The notes: a model not told the origin generated them from the letters alone. A stretch of 7,943 nt of DNA from Tannerella sp. (GCA_031259505.1 JAIRLL010000416.1:1-7943); one strand, 5' to 3'; shown: positions 1-6,153, numbered from the stretch's first letter. Numbers and translations: made by a program.

Positions 1-363
1 CGCGGACTTCCTGAAAATTTTTAGGAACACTATTCCGGTCGTCGCGGGCTTTATAAAATTTTTTTTCAACGTTATTCCGGTCGTCGCGGACTTCATAAAT
101 TTTTTTTTGAACGCTAATCCGGTCGTCGCGGACTTCATAATTTTTTTTTTGAACGCTAATCCGGTCGTCGCGGACTTCATAATTTTTTTTTCAACGCTAT
201 TCCGGTCGTCGCGGACTTCATAATTTTTTTTTTCAACGCTAATCCGGTCGTCGCGGACTTCATAATTTTTTTTTTCAACGCTACTCCGGTCGTCGCGGAC
301 TTCATAAATTTTTTTTTCAACGCTAATCCGGTCGTCGCGGGCTTCATAATTTTTTTTTGGAAC
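1..363. repeat. Tandem array of a 42-bp T-tract repeat, truncated at the left edge
   Basis: The core CCGGTCGTCGCGG starts at 35, 77, 119, 161, 202, 244, 286 and 328. The spacing is therefore 42 bp, with one 41-bp step (161 to 202). A degenerate partial copy fills 1-34, so the array continues outside the window. Each unit has a GC-rich half (the core plus ACTTCAT) and an AT half made of 2-4 A followed by 8-10 T, then (C/G)AACGCTAAT or a variant. The A+T tract is 12 nt in copies 1-3 and 5-7, and 11 nt in copies 4 and 8, although the A/T boundary moves. Edge copies (1-34, 35-76, 328-363) are more diverged than inner ones, as is usual for tandem arrays. It occupies the otherwise gene-free first 422 bases, downstream of the rhomboid gene. 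No function is known to me; the repeat is directly visible. Confidence 0.97.
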
Positions 364-391
364 CCCGCTTTTGTCCGGCGCGCGATACTTC

Positions 392-423
392 CGGATTGCT
401 TCGTTAGCCGTCAATCCGTTTTT
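392..423 (+). terminator. Hairpin with U-tract facing the rhomboid gene
   Basis: CGGATTG (392-398) and CAATCCG (412-418) are perfect complements. Inside them, GCT (398-400) and AGC (406-408) can form a smaller inner hairpin. On the + strand the stem is followed at once by TTTTT (419-423), the layout of an intrinsic terminator for transcripts coming from the repeat array. On the minus strand the same stem lies just past the rhomboid stop but has no T-run after it, so for that gene it would only be a 3' stem-loop. The T-run touches the rhomboid stop codon. Termination itself is inferred. Confidence 0.5.
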
Positions 424-1076
424 CAGTATGCATCCTCCGCATCGCCGCCGTCGCCGCCGTCGCCGTTATCCTCCTCCTCGTCGGCGAAGGGGTCGACAGG
501 CATCGGGGGGCCGTAGCGACGGTAATAGAATGCCAGGGCGCCGCCGGTGAGCAGGCCGGAGAGGTGTCCTTCCCACGAGATGGACGTGTGTATATATAAT
601 GTAGGGAAAAATGCCCATACGAAACCGCCGTAGAGGAAGGCTACCAGAAGCGAGAACGCCATCTGGCGGGGTTCTTTCCGGATAAGTCCGCTCAGGAAAT
701 GAAACGCGGCCAGGGCATATATCAGTCCGCTGGCGCCGACGTGTATCGAGTCCTCACGTCCCATGCACCAGGTGATGAAGCCGCTGATGAGGTAGTGGTT
801 CAGGAGGATAGTCCACGCCTTGCGGTCGTAGAAGAGGAAAAGCCCGAAGACGAGCAGGAAGAGCGACGGGGTGTTCGAAATCAGATGGTCGAGGCCGTCG
901 TGCAGGAAAGGGACGCTACATATGCCGTAGAGCCGTCCGGCGTCCAGAGGGATAAGGCCGTAGCGCAACAGGCGGAGCGTGAAGAGGCTGTCGGCAATGA
1001 ACACGATCCACACGGCCGCCACCGGCAGCAGCGCCGCCACGGCCGCCCGATACGTATCTTTCTGATCCTTGTCCAT
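423..1076 (-). CDS. Rhomboid family intramembrane serine protease
   Basis: This 217-residue polytopic membrane protein matches the compact six-helix GlpG-type rhomboid core. Hydrophobic segments lie near residues 10-33, 66-84, 87-105, 113-131, 138-158 and 169-186. Family motifs are present in order: HxxxN (H64, N68) at helix 2, GASG (114-117) with the nucleophile S116 in helix 4, and WEGHLSG with the catalytic base H171 in helix 6. Rhomboids cut transmembrane segments of other proteins within the bilayer; the substrate here is unknown. After helix 6 there is a basic, proline-containing linker and then an acidic and glycine-rich tail (about 198-217). The start at 1076 gives a short hydrophilic N-terminus before helix 1. 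No Shine-Dalgarno is visible. The gene follows the aminotransferase by 43 bp on the same strand, without an obvious promoter between them, so co-transcription is likely. The family call is firm and catalytic activity likely, since the dyad is intact. Confidence 0.9.
   Translation of the reverse strand: MDKDQKDTYRAAVAALLPVAAVWIVFIADSLFTLRLLRYGLIPLDAGRLYGICSVPFLHDGLDHLISNTPSLFLLVFGLFLFYDRKAWTILLNHYLISGFITWCMGREDSIHVGASGLIYALAAFHFLSGLIRKEPRQMAFSLLVAFLYGGFVWAFFPTLYIHTSISWEGHLSGLLTGGALAFYYRRYGPPMPVDPFADEEEDNGDGGDGGDAEDAY
442..468 (-). repeat. 9-bp microrepeat encoding the acidic/Gly tail of the rhomboid
   Basis: On the + strand TCGCCGCCG occurs at 442-450 and 451-459, followed by a partial third copy (TCGCCG) at 460-465. 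On the coding strand this gives a run of Asp-Gly-Gly triplets near residues 204-212. The unit is three codons, so copy-number change would lengthen or shorten the tail without a frameshift. Confidence 0.8.
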
Positions 1077-1119
1077 AGCTTCGCGCTGTTTTCACGGCAG
1101 GCAGTAACCGCGCGCGGCC

Positions 1120-2313
1120 TTAGCGAAGTTGCGCCAGCGCCGTGCCGATGCGCGCGATGGCTTCCGCGAGGAGTTCGTCGGAAGTGGCATACGAAAGTCG
1201 CAGGCAGGTAGGCGCGCCGAATGCGGCTCCGCTCACGGTCGCCACATGCGCCGTTTCGAGCAGATACATGGCCAGTTCGCCCGCGTCGCGCACCGGGTGT
1301 TCGCCCGCGCGCCTGCCGAAGAAGGCGTCGACTTCGGGGAAGAGGTAGAAAGCGCCCTGCGGGACGTTCACTTTCAGTCCGGGAATCTCTCCGAGCAGGC
1401 GGACGCCGAGGTCGCGACGGCGCAGAAACGTCTGCCGCATCTCTTCGACGCAGCGCTGGTCGCCCGAAAAAGCCGCCACGGCTGCCTTCTGGGCTACGGA
1501 ACAGGGGCCGGAGGTATATTGCCCCTGCAACGTATTGACGGCTTTCGCTATCTGCTGCGGCGCGGCGATGAATCCGATACGCCATCCCGTCATGGCATAG
1601 GCCTTGGAAACGCCGTTGACGACAACCGTGCGGTCTTTGATTTCGGCAAACTGCGCGATGCTTTCGTGCCGTCCGGCGTAATTGATATGTTCGTAGATCT
1701 CGTCGGACAGGACGGTGACGTCCGGATACCGGGCGACGACGCCGGCCAGCGCCTTCAGTTCGTCGCGGCTGTAGACGCTGCCTGTCGGGTTGGACGGCGA
1801 GCAGAGGATGAGCGCCTTCGTGCGGGGCGTGATGGCGGCTTCGAGCTGTGCCGGCGTGATTTTGAAATCCTGCCCGATGCCTGCCGGAACAATCACGTTC
1901 GTCCCTTCGGCCAGTTTCACCATTTCCACGTAGCTTACCCAGTAGGGCGCCGGCACGATGACTTCGTCGCCCGCCCCGACGATGCAGAGCAGCGTATTGC
2001 AGACCGACTGTTTGGCGCCGTTGGAAACGACGATCTGCGCGGCGTCGAAGTCCAGTCCGTTTTCCCGTTTGAGTTTGGCCACGATGGCGTCCCTCAGATC
2101 TGCATATCCCGCCACGGGCGAGTAGAACGAGAAATTGTCATCAATGGCTTTTTGAGCTGCAGCTTTGATATGCGCGGGAGTGAAAAAGTCGGGTTCTCCC
2201 ACGCTAAGATTGATCACATCGACCCCGCGGGCCTTCAATTCGCTGCTTTTTTGCGACATCGCCAGCGTCTCGGACGGCGACAGTCCTGTTATGCGTGCTG
2301 ATAATTTTGTCAT
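1120..2313 (-). CDS. Class I PLP-dependent aspartate aminotransferase (subgroup Ib type)
   Basis: This 397-residue cytosolic aminotransferase transfers the amino group between aspartate and 2-oxoglutarate, using pyridoxal phosphate. The usual fold-type I landmarks are in order: the N-terminal VGEPDF motif (38-43), GAKQ (99-102) in the phosphate-binding region, the ring-stacking aromatic W125, N175 in SNPTG, D204 and Y207 in SDEIYEH, the Schiff-base lysine K237 in SKAYAMTGWRIG, and R372 for the substrate carboxylate. Length and motif style fit the Thermus-like Ib group, some members of which also use prephenate; specificity cannot be settled from sequence alone. I use the ATG at 2313 rather than the in-frame ATG at 2373. 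The family start (MTKLSxR) lies there, and a promoter -7 box and a terminator lie between the two codons. It heads a probable two-gene unit with the rhomboid gene. Confidence 0.93.
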   Translation of the reverse strand: MTKLSARITGLSPSETLAMSQKSSELKARGVDVINLSVGEPDFFTPAHIKAAAQKAIDDNFSFYSPVAGYADLRDAIVAKLKRENGLDFDAAQIVVSNGAKQSVCNTLLCIVGAGDEVIVPAPYWVSYVEMVKLAEGTNVIVPAGIGQDFKITPAQLEAAITPRTKALILCSPSNPTGSVYSRDELKALAGVVARYPDVTVLSDEIYEHINYAGRHESIAQFAEIKDRTVVVNGVSKAYAMTGWRIGFIAAPQQIAKAVNTLQGQYTSGPCSVAQKAAVAAFSGDQRCVEEMRQTFLRRRDLGVRLLGEIPGLKVNVPQGAFYLFPEVDAFFGRRAGEHPVRDAGELAMYLLETAHVATVSGAAFGAPTCLRLSYATSDELLAEAIARIGTALAQLR

Positions 2314-2340
2314 TTGTTCGACTTGCTTGTAATTTTGCAG

Positions 2341-2373
2341 CAAAAGTAATACATTACTGGAGAAAAACGGCAA
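2341..2373 (-). promoter_or_regulatory. Bacteroidetes-type promoter of the aminotransferase gene
   Basis: On the minus strand TACTTTTG (2348-2341) fits the TAnnTTTG -7 consensus. A partial -33 box TTG (2373-2371) lies 22 nt upstream, slightly longer than the usual spacing. Transcription would start near 2334, leaving a leader of about 20 nt. AGTAAT (2345-2350) and ATTACT (2353-2358) form an inverted repeat overlapping the -7 box, a possible operator. The -7 box is clear; the -33 box is weak. Confidence 0.6.
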
Positions 2374-2384
2374 TGATTCTGCCG
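2363..2384 (-). terminator. Intrinsic terminator after ribBA
   Basis: On the minus strand CGGCA (2384-2380), a 7-nt loop and TGCCG (2372-2368) form a 5-bp GC-rich stem, extendable by one G-U pair, followed by TTTTT (2367-2363). It begins 20 nt beyond the ribBA stop, as expected for a Rho-independent terminator. It overlaps the putative -33 box of the aminotransferase promoter. Confidence 0.6.
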
Positions 2385-2403
2385 GAAAAACAGAACGCGC
2401 TGC

Positions 2404-3612
2404 TCACACATCATGCAGCGTATGCCCCATCCGTTCCTTTTTCGTCTTCATGTAAAACTCGTTATACGGATTGGGGGCTATTTCTATGGGGACGTTTTCC
2501 TCGACCGTCAGGCCGTAGGCTTCCAGTCCGACGCGCTTCACGGGATTGTTTGTCAGAAGCCTCATCCTCGTCACGCCGATCTGTCGCAATATCTGCGCGC
2601 CCACGCCGTAGTCCCGTTCGTCGGCCCTGTGTCCGAGATGCAGGTTGGCGTCTACCGTATCCAGTCCGTTTTCCTGCAGTTTGTAGGCCCTCATCTTTTC
2701 CATCAGTCCGATGCCCCGCCCTTCCTGCTGGAGGTAAATGACGATGCCCTGCCCTTCGCGTTCAATCATTTCCATCGCCCTGTGCAACTGTTCGCCGCAC
2801 TCGCAGCGGAGCGAGCCGAAAATATCGCCCGTAGTGCACGACGAGTGTACGCGCACCAGCATGGGTTCGTCGCGCCTGATGTCGCCCTTTATCAGAGCGA
2901 CATGTTCCAGTCCGGTCGCTTTCTGGAGGAAAGGAATCAGGCGGAAATGTCCGTAGCGTGTCGGCATGTTGACTTCGACGCCGCGTTCGACCAGCGATTC
3001 GGTTTGCAGGCGGTAGGCAATCAGGTCGCGGATGGCAATGATCATGATGCCGAATTTCCGGGATACGTCCATCAGTTGCGGCAGGCGCGCCATGGTGCCG
3101 TCGTCGTTGATGATTTCGATCAGTGCGCCGGCAGGATAGAGACCGGCCAGGCGCGCCATGTCGACGGTAGCCTCCGTATGCCCCGAACGGCGCAGGACGC
3201 CGCGCGAACGGGCGCGAAGCGGATTGACGTGTCCGGGACGTCCCAGATCGGCAGGCCTGGTCGCAGGATCGGCCAGCGCAAGGATGGTTTGCGCCCGGTC
3301 GTACATGGAAACGCCCGTCGTGCAGCCGCCGCCCAGTTTGTCGACCGTAACGGTGAACGGCGTCTCGAGCATGGATGTATTGTGCGTCACCTGCATCTCC
3401 AGTTCCAGTTCGATGCATCGCTCTTCGGTGATCGGAGCGCACAGCACGCCCCGCCCGTGCGTCATCATGAAGTTGACCTTTTCGGGCGTAATCTTTTCGG
3501 CGGCCACGATGAAGTCGCCTTCGTTCTCCCGATCCTCGTCGTCGACGACTATCAGGAATTTACCTTTGCGAAAATCTTCTATTGCTTCTTCAATTGTATT
3601 GAATTGATACAT
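2404..3612 (-). CDS. ribBA: Bifunctional 3,4-dihydroxy-2-butanone-4-phosphate synthase / GTP cyclohydrolase II
   Basis: This 402-residue fused enzyme supplies both precursors for riboflavin synthesis. The N-terminal RibB half (about 1-200) makes dihydroxybutanone phosphate from ribulose 5-phosphate. It shows the acidic [10 protein letters not shown] loop (24-33), TPFTVTVD (84-91) and [11 protein letters not shown] (141-151), which includes H145 and E147. The C-terminal RibA half (about 205-402) opens GTP. It has the zinc cysteines C259, C270 and C272 (SSCTTGD and RCECG), QQEGRGIGL (295-303), the catalytic tyrosine Y310 (by alignment with E. coli RibA Tyr105) and [12 protein letters not shown] (352-363). 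Both active sites look intact and the length is normal for RibBA. The ATG at 3612 lies 17 bp after the permease stop, so it is probably read from the permease promoter. There is no room for an FMN riboswitch directly upstream. The gene ends before a terminator at 2363-2384. Confidence 0.97.
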   Translation of the reverse strand: MYQFNTIEEAIEDFRKGKFLIVVDDEDRENEGDFIVAAEKITPEKVNFMMTHGRGVLCAPITEERCIELELEMQVTHNTSMLETPFTVTVDKLGGGCTTGVSMYDRAQTILALADPATRPADLGRPGHVNPLRARSRGVLRRSGHTEATVDMARLAGLYPAGALIEIINDDGTMARLPQLMDVSRKFGIMIIAIRDLIAYRLQTESLVERGVEVNMPTRYGHFRLIPFLQKATGLEHVALIKGDIRRDEPMLVRVHSSCTTGDIFGSLRCECGEQLHRAMEMIEREGQGIVIYLQQEGRGIGLMEKMRAYKLQENGLDTVDANLHLGHRADERDYGVGAQILRQIGVTRMRLLTNNPVKRVGLEAYGLTVEENVPIEIAPNPYNEFYMKTKKERMGHTLHDV

Positions 3613-3629
3613 GTTGTCAGTCTTTAATT

Positions 3630-5537
3630 CTATGTTCTACGAATGATGTCCAGTAACTCTTCGCTGACCTGCCGGACGGCGCGGATGTCGCGAAACAGAT
3701 ATTTCCGCCCGAAACAGGCGGAGAGATAGACGAACAGCCCAAGCGGAAAAAACCACCCGGCGACGATACTCTGCTTCCTGTAGTCCGACAGACCGCGCCA
3801 CAGGCGGTAATGGCCGACAAACGGATAATCCATCAGTTTGTTCAATACCAGGTTCTGCTTCGAATTGTTGCCTTCTTCGACGATGGCTTCCACTTCGCCG
3901 GCGATTTGTTTTGCCGCATCGTCTTCGCCCGCATTCTTCCAGAACGTGAAATACGGAATCCATCGCCTGTTTTGCTTCAGGAAAGCATCGCACGTTTGTA
4001 TCAGCGCTTCCAGGCGCCGGGCGAATGATGCATAATCGAGGCTGTACATGATGATTTCTTTTTTTTCTATCTTGCGGGCGACGGGTTGTCCGAAGAATTT
4101 TTTCAGTTTGTCGACATACACATCTCCGTTCAGCAGCACGGAATCGTGGGCAGCCTTGTATGTGAGAAACATTCCCAGCAGAAGCAGTACCGCCGAGCTG
4201 AGCCACATGCCCTGCCACGGCAGCCACATGCCGTTCGTGGCCATCGTAGTGCCTATCCGGTCGATGATGTAGTAAAAAATGAAAAGGGATACGGAAATGA
4301 TCACGGCCATCCCCAGTCCGCCCTTGCGGATAATGGCGCCCAGCGGCGCGCCGATAAAGAAAAATACCAGACAGGCCAGCGAGAGCGTGAACTTCTTGTG
4401 CATTTCGACGTGGTGGCGGCGGAGTTCCTTTTCTTCGCTGACCAGCACAATCGAATTGTAGCTGTATTCGCTGCTGACACGCTCCAGCGCCGATTTGGCC
4501 TGATTGAGTATCGACAGGCTGGAGCCAGCCTGTCTGGCTTCGTACATCCTGTCGAAGTCAATATCTTCGACACGCACCAGGTCCTGGTTCTTACGCCTGT
4601 TCGGGGCAGTATTCGCCGTGTTTCCCCGCAGAGATTTCCGGTACGACGAGGCGTAAATCTGACGTGCATATTCGCGCTTGATACTGTCCAGACGCGCCGT
4701 CACGGAGTCGATGGATGCCTGTAAATTATTCAAGTCCTTGCCGATATACCGGCCTTCCATAAGCGATTCGCTGGCACGGTTGAAATTCGCGTCGAAGGCG
4801 ATCAGCAGTTCCTTGTAACTGAAGGTTTCTTTCCGGTAGAGCACGGCTTCGGGGTTGTTCGCGGTACGCCCCTGTTGCCGCTGGTTTTCGAACGATTCAC
4901 CGTGGTAGAGCTGGAGTATCAGATGCAATTTGTCGGTCGACATTTTGAGCCTTCCCGAATCCGCTACCGTAACCTGCGCATTGTTGAATCCCTGCGAATA
5001 GTCGTAAATCATTACGTTGCGTAGCAGTCCACTGCTTTCCTTTTTCCGCACATGAATGCTGTATCCTTCGATTCCGCTGAAAAACGAACCTTCGGGAATC
5101 TCCAGTTCGGGCGATTTCTGCTTCATGGAATAGAGCAGCGTATACATCTTCACCTGCGAGGCGGGAATGATGTTATTCTGGAAATAAAAAGAGCCTGCCG
5201 AAACGAAACACAGGAAAACAACCAGCGGTTTCATGGTGCAGGGCAGTGAGATTCCCGACGCTTTCATTGCCTGCAGTTCAAAATGCTCGCCCAGATTTCC
5301 GAATACCATCACCGATGCAAACAGGATGGCAAGCGGCAGCGACATCGGCACAAAACTCAGTGCAGCATAAAAGAAAAACTCGCCGAGCACGTCGACACCC
5401 AGCCCTTTACCCACCATCTCGTCGACATATTTCCAAAGAAATTGCATCAGGACGATAAACAGGCAAATGCCAAACGCCATGACGAACATCGGCAGGTACG
5501 TCTTCAGCAGAAAAATGTATAATCTCTTTATTCTCAT
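3630..5537 (-). CDS. LptF/LptG family LPS-export permease (YjgP/YjgQ)
   Basis: This inner-membrane permease belongs to the family that, with the LptB ATPase, extracts lipopolysaccharide and passes it to LptC. The N-terminus ([13 protein letters not shown]) and the three first helices (about 14-33, 53-80, 103-122), including the [16 protein letters not shown] loop (82-97) that contacts LptB in known transporters, are typical. A large periplasmic jellyroll region (about 125-380) follows, carrying charged, probably coiled-coil stretches (265-295, 340-358). Three more helices come at about 383-403, 407-427 and 441-460. At 635 residues it is much longer than the roughly 360 of E. coli LptF or LptG. 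The extra C-terminal part (461-635) is mostly hydrophilic, with one further hydrophobic segment at 590-608. I believe such long forms are usual in Bacteroidetes. LptF versus LptG cannot be decided here. It has its own -7 box and leads into ribBA after 17 bp. Confidence 0.92.
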   Translation of the reverse strand: MRIKRLYIFLLKTYLPMFVMAFGICLFIVLMQFLWKYVDEMVGKGLGVDVLGEFFFYAALSFVPMSLPLAILFASVMVFGNLGEHFELQAMKASGISLPCTMKPLVVFLCFVSAGSFYFQNNIIPASQVKMYTLLYSMKQKSPELEIPEGSFFSGIEGYSIHVRKKESSGLLRNVMIYDYSQGFNNAQVTVADSGRLKMSTDKLHLILQLYHGESFENQRQQGRTANNPEAVLYRKETFSYKELLIAFDANFNRASESLMEGRYIGKDLNNLQASIDSVTARLDSIKREYARQIYASSYRKSLRGNTANTAPNRRKNQDLVRVEDIDFDRMYEARQAGSSLSILNQAKSALERVSSEYSYNSIVLVSEEKELRRHHVEMHKKFTLSLACLVFFFIGAPLGAIIRKGGLGMAVIISVSLFIFYYIIDRIGTTMATNGMWLPWQGMWLSSAVLLLLGMFLTYKAAHDSVLLNGDVYVDKLKKFFGQPVARKIEKKEIIMYSLDYASFARRLEALIQTCDAFLKQNRRWIPYFTFWKNAGEDDAAKQIAGEVEAIVEEGNNSKQNLVLNKLMDYPFVGHYRLWRGLSDYRKQSIVAGWFFPLGLFVYLSACFGRKYLFRDIRAVRQVSEELLDIIRRT

Positions 5538-5558
5538 TATCTTTTCCCGAAAAGATTA

Positions 5559-5573
5559 CAAAAGTAATACAAT
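5559..5573 (-). promoter_or_regulatory. Probable promoter -7 box for the permease-ribBA unit
   Basis: On the minus strand TACTTTTG (5566-5559) matches TAnnTTTG and would start transcription near 5552, about 15 nt before the ATG at 5537. No TTTG sits at the usual distance; the nearest (5584-5581) is too close, at 14 nt. ATTAC (5555-5559) and GTAAT (5564-5568) flank an AAAA spacer, forming an inverted repeat around the box. The 13-mer CAAAAGTAATACA (5559-5571) is identical to 2341-2353 at the aminotransferase promoter. Confidence 0.5.
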
Positions 5574-5609
5574 TCGCGAACAAAAAAGCATTTTCCCGTC
5601 AAAAAAACA

Positions 5610-5996
5610 TCATATACCCAGTGTCCGTTTCAGCACTTCGATCTGCGAATCCCACAGCGCAATAGCATCCGCCTTCTCGTCCGGTTCCGCAAAATCTGTG
5701 ATTTCGAGAGACGTGGCGCCCGTCAGTTCGATGCTGTGAATGATAAACTCGAAATAATAGTTCGCATCATCGCCGTTCAGCCAGCGGTAACGCACTTTCA
5801 CTCCAGGCCTTTCCTCCAGCAGTTTCGCTTCTTCCCGCACCTTGTTCCACGTAAAGATATAACGATCGCCGCTGATGTTTACTTCGTCCGCAAACCATGA
5901 CGACAGCCCCATCGCAGTAGTCAGATGGTTCCACAAACTGCGCGCCGAAACCTTGTCAAAAACATATTCGATATGAAACTTTTCCTTTTTAATCAT
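5610..5996 (-). CDS. START-like (SRPBCC fold) domain protein
   Basis: This 128-residue soluble protein has no signal peptide or membrane segment. It resembles the small Bacteroidetes START-like/AHSA1-related proteins: an opening beta strand (KFHIEYVF, 6-13), a helix with LWNHLTTAMGLSSWFAD (21-37), beta strands such as YIFTW (46-50) and KVRYRWL (67-73), the YFEFIIHS strand (81-88), and a C-terminal helix (about 105-125) that would close the hydrophobic cavity. The fold binds hydrophobic ligands or, in AHSA1 relatives, Hsp90; the ligand and role here are unknown. I use the ATG at 5996, because the in-frame ATG at 6038 would add 14 residues unlike the family and would start upstream of a -7 box at 6024-6031. 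It is divergent from rimP and lies 72 bp before the permease on the same strand, so partial read-through into that unit is possible. Confidence 0.82.
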   Translation of the reverse strand: MIKKEKFHIEYVFDKVSARSLWNHLTTAMGLSSWFADEVNISGDRYIFTWNKVREEAKLLEERPGVKVRYRWLNGDDANYYFEFIIHSIELTGATSLEITDFAEPDEKADAIALWDSQIEVLKRTLGI

Positions 5997-6023
5997 GAGC
6001 CCAAATTTTGCGCAGGCAAGATA

Positions 6024-6031
6024 CAAAAATA
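6024..6031 (-). promoter_or_regulatory. Possible -7 box of the START-like gene
   Basis: On the minus strand TATTTTTG (6031-6024) fits TAnnTTTG and would give a leader of about 20 nt before the ATG at 5996. The region 19-20 nt upstream is T-rich but has no clear TTTG. Its AT-rich setting makes chance matches likely. Confidence 0.4.
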
Positions 6032-6060
6032 AATTCACACAAAAGAAAAAAGATGCATTT

Positions 6061-6091
6061 TTTGAAAATTGATTGCTTTTTTATATATTTG
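6061..6091 (+). promoter_or_regulatory. Bacteroidetes-type promoter of the rimP-nusA operon
   Basis: TTTG (6061-6064), a 19-nt spacer and TATATTTG (6084-6091) match both the -33 and the -7 consensus of Bacteroidetes primary-sigma promoters at the preferred spacing. This is the best promoter in the window. Transcription should begin near 6096-6099, at the start of the purine-rich leader, giving a 5' UTR of about 55 nt before rimP. Confidence 0.75.
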
Positions 6092-6098
6092 CGTCCGT

Positions 6099-6117
6099 AA
6101 AAGAGGAGAAGAGGAGG
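6099..6117 (+). other. Polypurine tract with a perfect mirror repeat in the rimP leader
   Basis: Nineteen purines in a row (6099-6117) contain the mirror repeat GAGGAGA (6103-6109) / AGAGGAG (6110-6116). One T then interrupts before GGGGG (6119-6123). The tract includes the Shine-Dalgarno-like GGAGG (6113-6117), but this lies about 30-36 nt from the start codon, beyond normal range unless the following hairpin brings it closer. Confidence 0.7.
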
Positions 6118-6118
6118 T

Positions 6119-6145
6119 GGGGGCGCTAAAGTCCCCCTTCTTTTT
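6119..6145 (+). terminator. Terminator-like hairpin (putative attenuator) in the rimP-nusA leader
   Basis: GGGGG (6119-6123) and CCCCC (6133-6137) enclose the 9-nt loop CGCTAAAGT, and the stem is followed by TTCTTTTT (6138-6145). This is the shape of an intrinsic terminator placed between the promoter and the first gene. The upstream purines can compete for the pyrimidine side, for example AAAAGA (6099-6104) with TCTTTT (6139-6144) and AGAAG (6107-6111) with CTTCT (6137-6141). An attenuator or switch is therefore plausible. The hairpin is visible; regulation is inferred. Confidence 0.55.
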
Positions 6146-6153
6146 ATATGGTA

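Noticed and set aside
1..363. CRISPR array
   Set aside because: The whole 42-bp unit is conserved from copy to copy; there are no distinct spacers between repeats and no cas genes nearby.
1..363. Series of intrinsic terminators
   Set aside because: Each unit has GC-rich sequence before a T-tract, but the only stem (CCG/CGG) is 3 bp and ends 9 or more bases before the T-run.
1108..1117. Palindrome CCGCGCGCGG between the aminotransferase stop and the rhomboid start
   Set aside because: It is a perfect 10-bp palindrome, but no T-run follows and no promoter box is near. In GC-rich sequence this length can occur by chance, so no operator or terminator is called.
699..1585. Overlapping frames on both strands (699-1211 +, 881-1585 -) across the rhomboid/aminotransferase junction
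   Set aside because: Their translations are Arg-rich and low in complexity, and they overlap two well supported genes.
1129..2301. 390-codon open frame on the + strand opposite the aminotransferase gene
   Set aside because: Its Arg/Asp/Gly/His-rich translation resembles no family, and the opposite strand encodes an intact aminotransferase with all its motifs. It is a shadow of GC-rich codon use.
2314..2373. Upstream ATG at 2373 as the aminotransferase start
   Set aside because: The extra 20 residues do not fit the family, and this start would lie in the ribBA terminator upstream of the -7 box.
2413..3627. 404-codon open frame on the + strand opposite ribBA
   Set aside because: It fully mirrors ribBA, has no recognisable domain and starts without a plausible promoter; ribBA is intact on the other strand.
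4086..4724. 212-codon + strand frame inside the permease gene
   Set aside because: It is antisense to a clearly conserved membrane protein and has no family resemblance.
5997..6038. Upstream ATG at 6038 as the START-like protein start
   Set aside because: The added 14 residues look hydrophobic, but the codon lies upstream of the candidate -7 box, and the family start fits 5996.
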